This document shows positions 34,501-48,300 of a DNA stretch of 64,000 nucleotides, in pieces (positions within the stretch are counted from its first letter, which is position 1; every line of letters starts with the position of its first letter). The position numbers were made by a program, and so were the translations under genes. The notes below the pieces were generated by a model. That model was given only the letters and a program-made list of their open reading frames with translations, made no database searches and was not told the DNA's origin. This stretch comes from Anoplopoma fimbria (lineage: Eukaryota > Chordata > Actinopteri > Perciformes > Anoplopomatidae): NCBI RefSeq assembly GCF_027596085.1, contig NC_072458.1, positions 16,467,250-16,531,249 on the forward strand, given 5' to 3'.

Positions 34501-37500
34501 GCCATTCAATGTATATACATTTAGTAACAACCTCTCTACATAGTCATTGTTAAAGGTGGAATCCATCATTCTCACTCTGGATTCAGATTCCCTGCCTTCA
34601 CATAGGAAGCATTGCCTGTTTGTAATCCATCGTTACTGCAGTTTTATTCTCATTGTTATTTGCCCTGACAGAAATCGCTCATCCAAATACTTCTACAAAA
34701 CAAAACATGGTATTATTAAATCCATTTATTTTGACAGCGACTCAGTTTTAAATTATTATTAGAATAGTACTAGGAGTAGAAACGATCCCTATTCTAGGAG
34801 CCGTAGTAACATTGAATGCCATTGAAAATTTTAACACAAAACATAACAGGTGGCATTTGGCTCAAGAATTGTAAATAAGTCCTCTAAACAACCGAGTGAG
34901 ATGAATTTTACAGAACTATGTTTAGTTGACTACATGTCAGTCTTACCAATCTAAACATTTTTGACTTGTTAATAACTCATATCCCCACAGAGACACCCTA
35001 TCCTTAGTCACTACAGTGCGTAGTGCGTTGACATATGACAGCTACTCCATCAAACGTATTCTCAGTCGTCCTACCTGTCTCAGACGGCGTGTAGGGGACG
35101 GCGGGGGTCTCGGCTTCGGGGTCAGCCTCTGCGTCCTCCTGGGAGGCGAAAGAGGACGGGGTGCTGCTTCTCGATGACGAGGGCCAGGCATCGGCGGGTT
35201 CAAAGGTCAGGTTGAGGTCAGGGCGAGTCCTTGACACCCGTACGTGCTCCCTCTCGAACTCCTCCGACGCCAGACGTTCCACGTTCTTATACCTAAGAGA
35301 GAGAAGGAGCGAGAGGGAGGATCAGAGGAGGCAAGAGGCAAAAACAAAGTTGGAGACAACGCAGCTTCTGTCTTGCCTTTCTGAGCAGTGCTGCACTCAG
35401 GGTTGGCCTTTGCTGAATTGCCATACACTAAACTACTAACCACTCTGCCTATTTATTTGAATTCATCACAAACTTCCAGCTTCTATTGTTACCTTAGCAA
35501 CAACTCTATAAGCCCACCTCACTCCTCTACCTCGCCCCATTTATCCTCAACAAAGCATTCAACGCATCCATCGCTCATTTCCTCCAGTCCATAGTTCCAC
35601 CACCTTGCTTTCCTCTCCTCCCCTATCTAGCTAAATGCTCAGCTATCACCAGCAGTCCAAGTGTGCAACCAACGGGGGTTTTGGAGAAGAAGAGGCAGTG
35701 ATAGGGAGGAGGGGTGGAGAGGAAAGGAGAACGACAGGAGAGAAGAAAGGGAGAGATGGGGAGAAGTTAATGTTGGCCGCTGAAAGGCCAAACATCAGAA
35801 GTGAATCAGAGTAAACCTGTTCAAGATGTGCCTCCATCAGCTCTCCTCACTTGTCTTTTTCCTTTTTCCCGTCCTGTCCTCTCTCTTTCTCCCCCTCCCA
35901 AACTTTACCACTCAACCTGCCAGCCGGAACAGAGAATTAGGGGCACTGAGGCAACCCTTTCTCTCTCTCTTTCTCTAACCCCTCCTCTTTCCCACCATAC
36001 CATGAATGTGTAGAGCTTCTGTTCAGAGTTCATTAGCATCAGGCCACTTCAGAGGTCTGAGGAAACTGGATACCAACATATGTGTGTGTGTGTTTGTGTG
36101 TAGGTGCATGCGATTAAGAGTCAAGAAGAGCAAGTGAGTCAACTGTGTGTTGTGTGCTTGGACCAAAAACCTTCAATATGCTCCATGTCTTAACATACAA
36201 AAAATAGAAATTGAGTTTCCAAAACACTCTAATACAACAGACATCACTTGAAGAATTTATGTCCATAAATCAGTCTTTGATAAGCTGTTTATATGTGTCT
36301 TCTAAGCTGTGCTCAACCAATATGCCTATGTATTTTCAAATATTGACCTAAAAGCCTGTTGACACCCAGTCATGAGTTATACCGTGAATGACGATGATAT
36401 AACACAGAATTTATTTTTTATTTGTTTTTATTTTATCTATTTTATTTGATCATGAACCAACGCTCCAGGGAGAAATGAAAATTGTGTTCAGTGGCAATAT
36501 TTGAGACATGCTTCAGGAATCCAGTTTCAGTCCAACTCTAGTGTGCACGCCATTGACTATCATTTTTGGACTGAGCTGTCTGTCATTAAGGCCATCATAT
36601 TTCATATTCATAGTCCTTTTTGTCCAGGTGTTACAGTGCTGTATGTTGTCAGACCAATGCGTCACTCAGGGAAGTGAGCCAAGGGAAAAAAAACTTGTGT
36701 GATCATCTTGAAATACACAATAAAACATCAACGTCTCCAGATGATACATCTCCCACATGCTCACTCTCTGCAGCTCATCTACCTCTCTGGTTTTCTCTGT
36801 CTTTTGTTGAATCACACTCTTTTTGCTCTGCCGCCCTTTATTTCTTTCCACTCTCACGCTGTGTGCTATTATATCAAGGGTGCTTTAAATTGAGGGTGAA
36901 AGAGGTTTTTTTTAACCTATACAGGAAAAGCAACAGCACAGTACATAATATGGTGTAATTGCTTTCAGGTTAAAGAGGTTGGGGAAATACTGAATCACTT
37001 TGGCTGCATTGAGTATTATCAGTCCCGAATCTGATCGGGATCTGACCTCATCCCTTTGAGTAAATCCCTTGTTTCCTGTGATTCCCATTTGCACACCAAG
37101 ATATATTTATTAGCCTCATAAAAATTCTTTGTGCTTGACATGTTCTTGTGTCTGCATACGTGCACGTTCATTTGTTCGACAAAGCTTGACAAATCCTAGA
37201 GTGTGATTTTTTTCACAGCCAAAACAATCAAGCCCTTGGCAGATTGCGGCAGTTAAAATAGAGCTCCTTTAATACAGAGAACAGTCAGTGAGAGCAAAGA
37301 AATTCAGTTTAGTACACCCCCAACCTTTTTAACCTGAAAACAATTACACCATTACCAAGCTTCCAAAACCAGCGGCTGAAACATATTCTCCCAGACGGCC
37401 CAGCTGTTCTGTGAGTGTGTGTTGTTTGGATTTAGTGCACACACTTACCTCTCCTCCCGTGCAAGCCTGGCCTCTTCCATTTTATCCACATAGTCGCGGC

Positions 37501-40500
37501 TGGGAGAGACACACAAACAAAACATTTTAAAACATAATAATCACACCCTACACCAGTGTGGTCCTCTGTAGTCCTGCCAGTGTGAATGTGACACGTGTGC
37601 ACATCATGCACAATAGCAGTCAAGCTATTGGTGTAACCCACAATTACATATTTTTTCTCATGTTTCATATGGTAAAATCATTGTTACAGATGTATCAAAT
37701 CCAGATATTTTCATTTATCTTTTGAACTCATTTCTGTGTAATCAACTTTTTATGCAGTCATGCTTATATTATTCTTTCTTTGATATGTATAATTGTAGGA
37801 GAAATAGATAAAAAGATTGATGCCACTCTTATATTTGCTATAGCCAATAGCCTGTTTGCATAAAGCCAGGAAACAGGGGGATCAGCTAGCCTGGCTATGT
37901 CCAAAGATAATGGTAAATCTGCCAACCAGAGCCTCAAAAGCTCACAAATTAACAAGTCTCTTTTGTCACATCCAGAGCCCACTAATTAACATGTCTTACT
38001 TGTTTAATCTGTACAAATACCAAAGATTAGAAATGACGAGTTTTGTTTTTTTCAGTCACTTCCTAGAGGCTGTGTAACCTCACGGTGACGACAAGAGCTG
38101 GGAACCATCTCGCAATTTATATTGGTATCTGAGTAGGTTTAACCCTATTGAAGAGGCAGGGGGTGAGGTCTAATCAAATACTCTTTTAAGTTAATATGTC
38201 CCTTGGAAATCCCCCATATTTACAGAAGTACAATACAAAATTGTTGGATTAATCCTTTAAATACATTTTTATTTTTTCGTAATCTCTCATTCTCGCATCT
38301 CAAACTGAATCTTTCAAAAACCAATCCAGCGATGCCTCACCTGTGCTTGTTCCTCTCCTCTCTCTCTATCCGCTGCAGTCTCTCCTCTCTCTCTACGCGG
38401 CGGCGCTCTCGCTCGGCCGCCAGAGATTCCTGGTGTTGTCGGTAAGAGGAGGACAGAAGTCCTCCCAAAGCAGGCCTGAAGGACACAGAGGGAGAAGAAT
38501 TAAAAAGTTTTGATTACACAACTTCACAGTCAGTGCGATGCTGCGAATCTCAAGCACCATTTGGGTTTTTAAGCACTCCACTTTAATGCGATAATAAACA
38601 TTTCTTCCAAGAGCCATGTACAAAAGATTTAGGTCTGGGGTGACCAACTGTGGCATGCTGCCCATATTTTAATGAATGAATAAACTGGAATATGGCTTGA
38701 GCATATTTCTAATATATTGCACCGTATGTACATTGCCCATCCTTGTTCAAACACTCAATGTCGACTAAATTACTGAAATGATCCGTGCAATAACCTCTTA
38801 TATTACATTGCTCTCACAATATTTCACCATTTCTTCCTATATATTTGCCTCGTAACTAATAAATGGGCCCTCAGGCCATGAACAGAAACCAATATTTGGC
38901 AATTTCTGTCTGTTTTAACTTTATTTATACATCATAATATTTTATGTGGGCACGTGGGCCACACTGTGTTAGAGTTTAGGAGTGAATAATTAGTTTGAAT
39001 ACATTTTTAGGTCAGCAGGAACTTCTGTCATGTTAAATGTTAAACTGTTTAATAGGGTTGCGTGGATAGTTTGATAAACAATGAATTTTCGTGGTGTTTT
39101 ATACTCTAGAAACACTTGTTTTCTTGCACTGTAACTGGTTGAAAACCATGCATTCACTATTGTTTAGCTGTTAAATCCCTGTACTTTTCCGTATATGACC
39201 CTAAAAATCAAAAAAGTTTGGCCACCGAAAGCATCACTGTTTTTGCATCTGCTAGTTTCGCTGAACTATTTTAATCTTCTGCACCATTGTGATGCAATAT
39301 GATGATAACAGCTTAATCTGTCCACAAACTTTACACAACACACAGCTTTTTATATGTGTAACTATGTATGTAACACGCCGTAAACTATGTTTTGCTATGT
39401 TTATGACTGTACGACTGAATTCTCCAAATTCACTTCAGTACGTCATCACCATGGATACACCTCATGGCTGCACACGGTCTGTACTGTATGCACCTTTGGT
39501 CCTGCAAACACACATGAACACGTTTTACAGTACACACATACAAGTGTGTATTTTAAGGGTGTTTTCATGTACGTGTGCAGGCACATGTTGGTGCTCTCCT
39601 TTCACCTGGAGCTGGTGGGCGTACTGGGGGAGCTGAGGGAGGAGTAGGACATGAGACCTCCATTCCTGGGTGAAAGAGGGAGTGAGAAAATGGGTGACAG
39701 TGAGTGACATCTCCAGTCACCCAGTTGCACGACACCACAATGACCAAAGGTGGTGGCGAGAAACTAATGTGACACCTTGTTACATAACAGGAGTGCAACA
39801 CTAGAGTTTCATTGATTCATAACGGCTGTGTTGTTTATTCCCTTATGTTTCTGGAAAATCCCAGGCAAGGAGTCTCACCCCACCCACAGCCCACTGTGGA
39901 TCTGAAAATGCCCTTTGCTAAAGTATATTTATCTTAACAAGTCATTTAGCCAGGCAACACTTTTCTTCTTTAGGCTACTGTTATGATAGAGATGAGTAGT
40001 GATGACGTTTTTGGTACAGCACAGAGATTAACGGAGGTGAAATAGTGTAAACATGCATAAATATTAGCAAACAGGACTGTGAGTCAGCATCTGAATATAG
40101 GATTATCATAACTTCATATGGAAATACAGTCCTAATCCAGCAAGAAAAAAAAATCTTACACAGTAATACAGTGAATGGAAATGGAGTTCCACTAAATACT
40201 AAATAATCATACTAAGAAGAAAGGAGATACTACAAAGATATATAGGGACTGAAGAAGAAGAAGAAGAAGAAGAAGAAGAAGAAGAAGAAGAAGAAGAAGA
40301 AGAAGAAGAAGAAGAAGAAGAAGAAGAAGGGAAAAGCTGTGGCACTGGGACACAGCAAGAATTGCAAACAGGTGCAAACTATCCACGCATTAACAAAGCT
40401 AAGAAAAAGAGATGTGAAGGAACAATAGGTGATAATAAGAGAGTTGACAGGCTGAAGGTGTGAAGCGGTGCAGTCAAAGAAGTGAGAAGAACTGGTGAAA

Positions 40501-43500
40501 AGTGCAGGTGATGAATAACAAAAGTGGTGCAAAGAGATCCAAGGTGGTGCAAGGGGTAAAAGCCAGAAAGAGACGTGGAAATTGAAAAAAGTGCAAGTGA
40601 AACATCGAAGAACTGCAAGGAAAGCTTCTTGAACTCATGGGAGATTGAGTTCTCCTGCCCGTCTAACCTGGGAGACGTCGTTTTGGTTGACTCCTCGCTG
40701 GGTTTGGGTGGAGCCGGGGGCGAAGACTCCTCATCGAGGTCGTAGGAGAAGAGGTGGAAGGGTGAGTGTGGCATGTAAGGCAGGCGTTCGGGGGTGGGAC
40801 GGGAGCTGCCGCGTGATGGAGGGCTGACCTCCTTGGTAGCCGGGACAGTGATGATGGACCTCTTCCTGGCCAGCAGGCTGGACAGAAGGGAGGGTTGTGC
40901 TGGGGGGCTGAGCGGGGAGGTGACTGGGGGAGAGAAGGTGGGAGTAGATGGGGGGAGGAGGGGGGGTGCCGAAGGTGGTTCAGTCCGAATCCTCTGCTCC
41001 TCCTCTTTTATGTTCTCCTTTCTGGAAGTGATGGTGATGGACTGGACGGTTGATCGGTGAATTATGGTTGGAAGATGCTTGGCCGGGCTAGGAACAGAGG
41101 AATGGATTGAGAGGAATGAATGGACGAAAACGGGCAAATGAAAGAGAAGTAGTACCATGTGTAACCCACTGGAGCCTAAACCCAGCACATAGGCCACAAG
41201 GTGATCAAACCAACCAGACATACAATTTAAAACAGTGACAAAAGAGACAACTAAATAGCTTTGTGACTTTAAATACAGACCGCCTAGAAGTCATTACTTA
41301 ATTTACATGTTACCACCATGTCCTAAAATACCTGAGGGTGTTCAGTTTAGACACTGTATCAGCCCCCTCCTGCTCATCAGAATCAGACTCAGTCACCGGA
41401 GTCTCCTCTTCCTCCTCCTCCTCCTCCTCCTCCTCCTCCTCCTCCTCCTCCTCTATCCCATCCTCACATTCTTCCTCTCTGTGGAGGCAGGGTAGGGAAG
41501 GAAGAACGGATGGTTGGGTGGTAATATTTTGAGGGGAGGATTGAGAGAGAGATGATGGAATACATGAAATAGGCATGCAAATGGGAAAAATAACCACACT
41601 TTTGAAGAAATAAATGGATGGAAGACAACAAAGGGACGAAGGGAGAGATAGAGGGTTAGATGAGATTTATGTGTCGGAATAACATTAACAACTCCACGAT
41701 CAAACCACAAAGAACACATGACAATCAAAAATAACAGACAAGGACATGGACCAGGACTTAAGTGATAGAAAAAGACAAGGTTTAAGACAAAAGAAAACAC
41801 AGGGAAATTAAACAGGGGAAAGGGGGGTGAATGTTTCCCAATAAACACTCCATGTCTCCGGGAAGGTAGTTTTACATGCACAAGTAGATGTTGACAAGGA
41901 CGGGGGAAAGGAATGCTGAGAGGAGAATAAGCCACGGCTGAAGAACTGACTTGAGATCAGCGTCACCCAACAGCTTTGCCTAGTGAAACCAGATGAACCT
42001 TGTTGCAGTCGAGACGGACCTTGCTGCCAGGTGTTGTTCCACAAGACCAGAACCATGTGTGTGTGAGACGAATGGGATGGTTTTGTTTGGTTTTGTTTGG
42101 TTTTCTGTGTGTGTGTGCATAATATGAAGCAGTCTCTGACTTCCACCAATCACTTCATTTAATCAACCATACTGAAGTGGATTCACACACAACTATGGAG
42201 AATTTAACTTCCGTTTCAAGATATAAATGTGCGCTAGAATGCACACTTTTACACACAACCACAATTCTAATGCTAGTGAAGGGACATAATCTGCTTTGGT
42301 CACGTTTCAAAGTGACAGGATAAAGAGACAAAGTGTTGAGTACATAAAGAGGAAAGATTTACCTGATGTTAACAGCAACAGCCGGTTCTAAATTCCCCTT
42401 TTTGTGCACACACACACACAGCGCTAAAATAAGCCTGAGCCATTTTAATAACGTGTAAGCTTGTATTGGAATCACTAACCCTGCAGGCTTGTGCAGCTGC
42501 TGAGAACTTCTTTTTATCACTTTAAGGGGAGCACAAGTCTGCACCAGTGTTTTTTAATGCAGAATAAAAAAGCCCACTCAGAGTGCTCAATGTTACAGGA
42601 GACACACGAGTAGCTGTTACAGCATGTAGGTGAGGAGCAGGGGTAGGAAAAAAACATAGCTAGAAGGCCACAGAGGTCAGCAGTTGACCCTTTTTTCTGA
42701 GTGACCTTTGAACTCACATGGATGGAAGGTAACCTGACAGTGCTCTGGAGCAGAAAATGTTGGAACAAGACAGTCAGTACTTCCCTCTAGGGCTCATTTA
42801 ACATGTGTGTCTCAAAAGGGATAACATCAAATTTGGCACCAATCATTTATTACACCTGCTGAAAACCAACACCTTTATGACACTTTTTAAAAATATCCCT
42901 TATAATTTGTTTATTCAGACACCTTCACCTTCCCGGTCTCTCACCTCTCGCTCTTGTCCTCAGCTCTCTGTCCATTGAAAGGCTGGAAGCCGGCTCTCTG
43001 TGGGGATGCGGGGCTGCAGGGGGAGGCGGTACCGGATCGCCCAAGAGAGGCCCTGCGGCTCCGCCTTCTCTCAAGGCCACACTTTTTGTCGGCGCCTCCA
43101 AGGCTGACTCGTCGGCGGTCCCGGCGTCCTGTTGGTGGAGGCTTGCTGTCATCGTCGCCATCTTCATGCCGTAGGGTCGTCTGGAGGAAAAAGTTGATAA
43201 AGTGTTAAGTGACGGAGAACTGACGTATTAGGCAAATGTACTATAAATACTGTCTGGAGTCCTATTCTTTGGATGTGTGCAGCATTTAACAGCTGAAATA
43301 GTGTCTCTAACCTCATAGATGTTGAGCTGCTCAACCAAGTCCAGATCTGTGCCTTTCCGCCCCAGATGTCTTTGGGACACTGTCTCCATGCCTTGCTCCT
43401 CCAGACCATCCACCATGTCATAAAATGAGTCCTGATCAGGCAGTGCTGCAAGTGTCTGCAAAGAGAGAGGAGACAGATAAGTCAGATAGGCGTAACTAAG

Positions 43501-45308
43501 GTTTTAAATACTTTTATTCTAAATATTTCAGTGTCTTCAACTCGAAAAATATTGCAATATTGCATACCTAGTAATTAAATTTTTGTTTGGGCAGAAAATC
43601 CCTGAAACAGCACCATTAAAACATGGTGTCACCCAACACACATGCTCAAAAAATGTAAGGGGGAAACCCTGTGGTATTTTGTGCATAAGTGAAGAAATCA
43701 ATTAGAAAACACTAAATTGGATAAATAACAAATGAAGAAAGAAAAGGCTTGTTTTATAGACCAGACGGGCATATAGAGTACGGGTACTTTTGTAAAACGT
43801 TAGCAGTTTTTATGCATTATTTCTTCTTAAACAAACTTTAGTTTTACAGACATGTCGAATAATAATTATTGACCTTGCCTGAATCATAGTGTTATGTGGC
43901 TGAAATATCTGGTAAATAACAGCACAACAGATTTACAGACTTTTCTTGTTTCTCTTCTTATGTGACAGAGCAATTCTTTACCCCAAAAATTCAGTGTGGC
44001 CTTTTGAAAGAATTGATACCGGTGTGGTCTGTAGTACCAGTGGTCATATCACAGTTATATTTTCCTTTATCCAGTACTTAATATAAAATAAATAAAATAA
44101 ATAAAATAAATAAAATAAATAAAATAAATAAATAAAATAAAATAAAATAAAATAAAATAAAATAAAATAAAATAAAATAAAATAAAATAAAATAAAATAA
44201 AATAAAATAAAATAAAATAAAATAAAATAAATAAAAACATTCAGTATCTAGCCACTACAGACATAGGCACCTTATTGATGAGGGTCATGGCGTAGACAAG
44301 CAGCTCTGTGTCCACTCCGTCCTTCTCATGCAAAATCTCCATAGTATTGGACCATGGCTTGCATCCTGGAAATCAGTCCATCACAAATAAAAACATGAAA
44401 TACTTTGTCTCTCTCGACGCAACCACCCCATATTATTTGTCAACCCGGGACAGGAATGAAATAGTAACAGTAACGTTCAGTAATGAACGAGAACAAGCTC
44501 CTCAGCAGCTGGTGCTGTGCTGGTGCTGTAATACCTCTCTTGGTGTCCACAGAGGTGATGGCTTCTATCAGCAGCGGGGTGTTGGACTCGGAGTACTCCA
44601 CAAACACCAACAACAGCTTCAGAGTTGTTTTTACCACCAGACGGAACTAGAGAGGGGGGAATATAAAGAGAAACTCACACAGATACAGAAACAATACAAA
44701 CCATGCATTTAATATGGTGAACATCATGTTGGAAACATGTTTTTCCTTCTGCTCGCATCATGATATATCTTTAAATCCTTTTTTATTAGGAGCTTCTAGA
44801 CCGGACAGTGTGAATTCACATGATATAGATTTAGCAGTATGTGCAACAAGGAAATTCATATAGACCTTATTTATGTTTTGTGTATATGTATATCTTTAAA
44901 TAATGTTGTCTCAATGATGATAAGATGGTTCAATGATGTTTCTCCAAGTTAATATTAGATAAAGATAGGGAGTGCATTTGTTGTAAATGTGTTACTATAT
45001 GTCCATATTGAATATATATATCAAATGAAAAACTTTTTTTAGAAAATAACAATGCAACGAAACAATGCAATGTTTGGCTTTAGCCACTGTAATCAAACCT
45101 GATACTTTAACTGCAAAGCAGAAGAGTACCTTCACAAGCTTATGAAAATACCACCAGGCCAACAAAAGACACCACCAAGAAGTCAGGACACAGGATACAA
45201 TCAGTAGCATATGTGTTTGTGTTTCCTGGTATAAACGCTAAAAATAAAGCATACAAACAATGAATGGCTAGCTCAGAGCCAATGACGGTCTGCGTGAGTG
45301 TGTGGTGT

Positions 45309-45394
<86 letters not shown>

Positions 45395-48300
45395 ATTGAG
45401 GTTGTTTTTTTGCTTAGCTATACCTTTGAGCCAACTAGAGTGTACAGCCACTGGATTGTCTCAGCATGCCCAATGACACCGTTCATCCCGTCTACATACA
45501 GCATGATCTGCCCCAGAGCTAAGAAAGAGGGAGGAGAGCGAAACAAAAAGTTAGAGGGACAGCACAAAAATAGAACAATGATTCAACACTTGCTGGAAAG
45601 AAACCAACCGCGCGTACCAAATGGCAACTGTGTGCAGCGGACAGGTCCATGTACAGTAGCTATAAATAACAGGGACTAAAAGTTTCCGTCCTAGTTACAG
45701 CTCAACCGGCTTACACGTTACTGGATAATAAACTAAAAATGTAATATTTGTACCTAAAACACTTAAGAACTTGTTGCTAACAGTTCTGGAAAATCCACAC
45801 AAAACAATTGACTCAGAATGGAGACCAATGAGATGCCGGTCTACTCCAAAACCTGGAGCTTGGTTAGAAAGTTGAAGTGGAGATGTGAGAAGTGGACACT
45901 TAACCAAAATATTAAAAAAAAATTCTGTGGTGGATGGATGCAACTTTAATAGGTTACCTCATATGGGATATTGTATGTATTTGTATGTATTTGGACTCAA
46001 TTTTGAAAATGTTTTACCTTATGAGCTTGCTGGCCTTAGCTAGTAATGCTAAAGTCTCTAGAAAACGTGTGAATGGTGGTATAAACGAAATACAATTGAC
46101 ATGATTAAATGTATTGAAAATACGCTCCCTTGGCTGCTTTATTTATAAATGATAAATGTGATGCACATTGCCAAGCCAACATTATTTCACTAGATAATAC
46201 TAGGCAATACAAACTAGGCAACCAGCACCAGAAAGGAACAGAATACCAAGCAAGTTTTTTGGAAGAAGACCGACTGTTGGCTGACACAGACCACACAAAT
46301 GTTTTGTTACTGTGCTATTATCACAGTCCTTATAATACGAATGGTTTGATATGATTGTCTTGAAGAAAATGGAGAACTCTCTGAAGAAAGAATCATGAAT
46401 AAAAACCTGGATTGAGCAGGCAAATCCTGAGTCTTAATAAGTCAAATAATCAAAATCAAGCAGAAAATAGAAATGGTATGGACACAGTTTTCTTTTCAAG
46501 TCTCATTGGTATGGTGAGACATTTTCCATTCAACGTCAATAAAGTACTATTGTTAGAGTCTTTCAAACTGTCCAAGCATGTTAAACAGGTTTCTTCCGAG
46601 TCAAATGAAAGCCTGTTGAATAATAGTTTCTGTGAAGAGATAGAGCTCAGCTCACACACATCGAGAAGCAGAAAAGGAAGCAACAAGTGTGATTTCATCC
46701 ATCTCAACCATGTATATGGACTCAAATTTGAAGGCTGAAGTTATATCTTCCCTTCTTGGACAAAATGTAACAACCTATGACCGGAAAAGATGCCAGACAA
46801 GAGCAAACATTTTGTCTGTCGATGACTTTCATCTCCACAACCTCATCGGGAATCAACTGGCTCAAGGGAAGGAATTTTGATTGATGGGTAAAAGTTTTTT
46901 GACCCTGTTTATGACTACGACTTCACTAATCTCTCTGACTCGGCTGTTTGCATGAGAGGTGATGAGCTTTACCAGCGCCCAAAAGGTTGGTACCGCATGG
47001 CCTTAAAGGTCAAAGGTATATATCCAGATGGAGACACCTGGTTGGGCACAGGTCGATGGAGGAGTCACTCTGTACCTGGAGAATGGCCTGTTTCCTACCA
47101 TGGAACGAGCATAGAAGGAGCCAAAGGCATCATCAGGAGTCACTACACGACTGGAGACAGAGCCTTATATGGCAGAGGAATCTACTCAACACCAGACATA
47201 CATGTTGCTGAGAGAGAAATCTATGCCAGGACCTTCAAATCGGTGACAAGAATCTTGTGGTTAATAAACATAAAGGAAATCAATATGTAATGATTTATTG
47301 TATAAAAGACATCTGATGATTTTAAACTACAACGACTTTTTTTGCACTTAACTTTACTCAATATATTTTCCATTTAACACCTGAAAATATGTTTGTTAAT
47401 TGTTGATTCATTATTTATATGAATAAAGAGTTGTTAATTATCTTCCCTTCAGTGTTTTATTGGTGCTGGGTTTTTAGGGGATTTCTTACAGAGACCCTTG
47501 CAGGGTTTGAAACAGACAATTTAACCATTGGCTGTGCAACTCTACCAACTGCACAAAACAAAAAAGACTACACAGTCCTTTTAAAACAAATTATTTGATA
47601 GGATTTGAAGTGATAAATGGAGAACTTTCTGTCAAGAATAATGATTCAAAACAAAGACTGAGAAGGCTAATCTTGATACCTTATGACAGACCAAAAGCAG
47701 AAATTAGCAATGATATGAACACAGTATTCTTTTTAAGCCACAGTGTTGTTGTTCTCCACTGTATTTGAATACCTATGTTGAATACACTTCCTGTAAGTCA
47801 CTTTGGATAAAAGTGTCTGCTAAATGACTGTAATGTAATGTAATGTAATGTATTTGCATTCTTAGTTTCATACAGGAATTGAAATATGATTTCCCCCTCA
47901 CTCAGTGAGCCAGAAGCTCAGTATTTGTAAACACAGACTCTGCCGCACCCTGCCCTTCTTGATAAACAGCCAAGTTTCCCTTATAATATTAAGTCCACCT
48001 TGAACGTAAAAGTGAAAGTTACATGGTCTACTTATCTTTTCCACACAGAGACAGAGCTCAGCTCACACACAACCGGAACACGAAGAGAAGAGAAACTTTT
48101 TTCCTCCTCAACCATGTATATGGACTCAAATTTGAAGGCTGAAGTTATATCTTCCCTTCTTGGACAAAATGTAACAACCTATGACCGGAAAAGATGCCAG
48201 ACAAGAGCAAACATTTTGTCTGTCGATGACTTTCATCTCCACAACCTCATCGGGAATCAACTGGCTCAAGGGAAGGAATTTTTCATTGATGGGGAAACGT

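Larger units (their letters stand above)
33397..43180 (-). other. fhod3: FHOD3 low-complexity middle: basic, acidic, proline-rich and coiled-coil exons
   Basis: Order on the gene: a basic exon (42945-43180) with RRRSRRAS; an acidic exon (41332-41478) with an uninterrupted polyglutamate run; a 140-residue Pro/Ser-rich exon (40668-41087) with KRSIITVP; a short Ser-rich exon (39606-39665); a charged helix exon (38341-38475) with the conserved [18 protein letters not shown]; 37449-37499; 35075-35292 ([13 protein letters not shown]); and an acidic exon (33397-33753) with an (AE)n repeat ending in the conserved [10 protein letters not shown]. The exons at 41332 and 40668 are not in the short human isoform as I recall it, so they may be long-isoform exons. 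Confidence 0.8.

Noticed and set aside
40230..40532. Minus-strand frame with a long phenylalanine run
   Set aside because: It is the translation of the (GAA)n repeat; it has no splice support in FHOD3.
48000..48113. Upstream in-frame ATG of the ADP-ribosyltransferase gene (38 extra residues)
   Set aside because: It overlaps the ISRE-like box and an acceptor-like site, while the ATG at 48114 has better context and is kept in all three copies.
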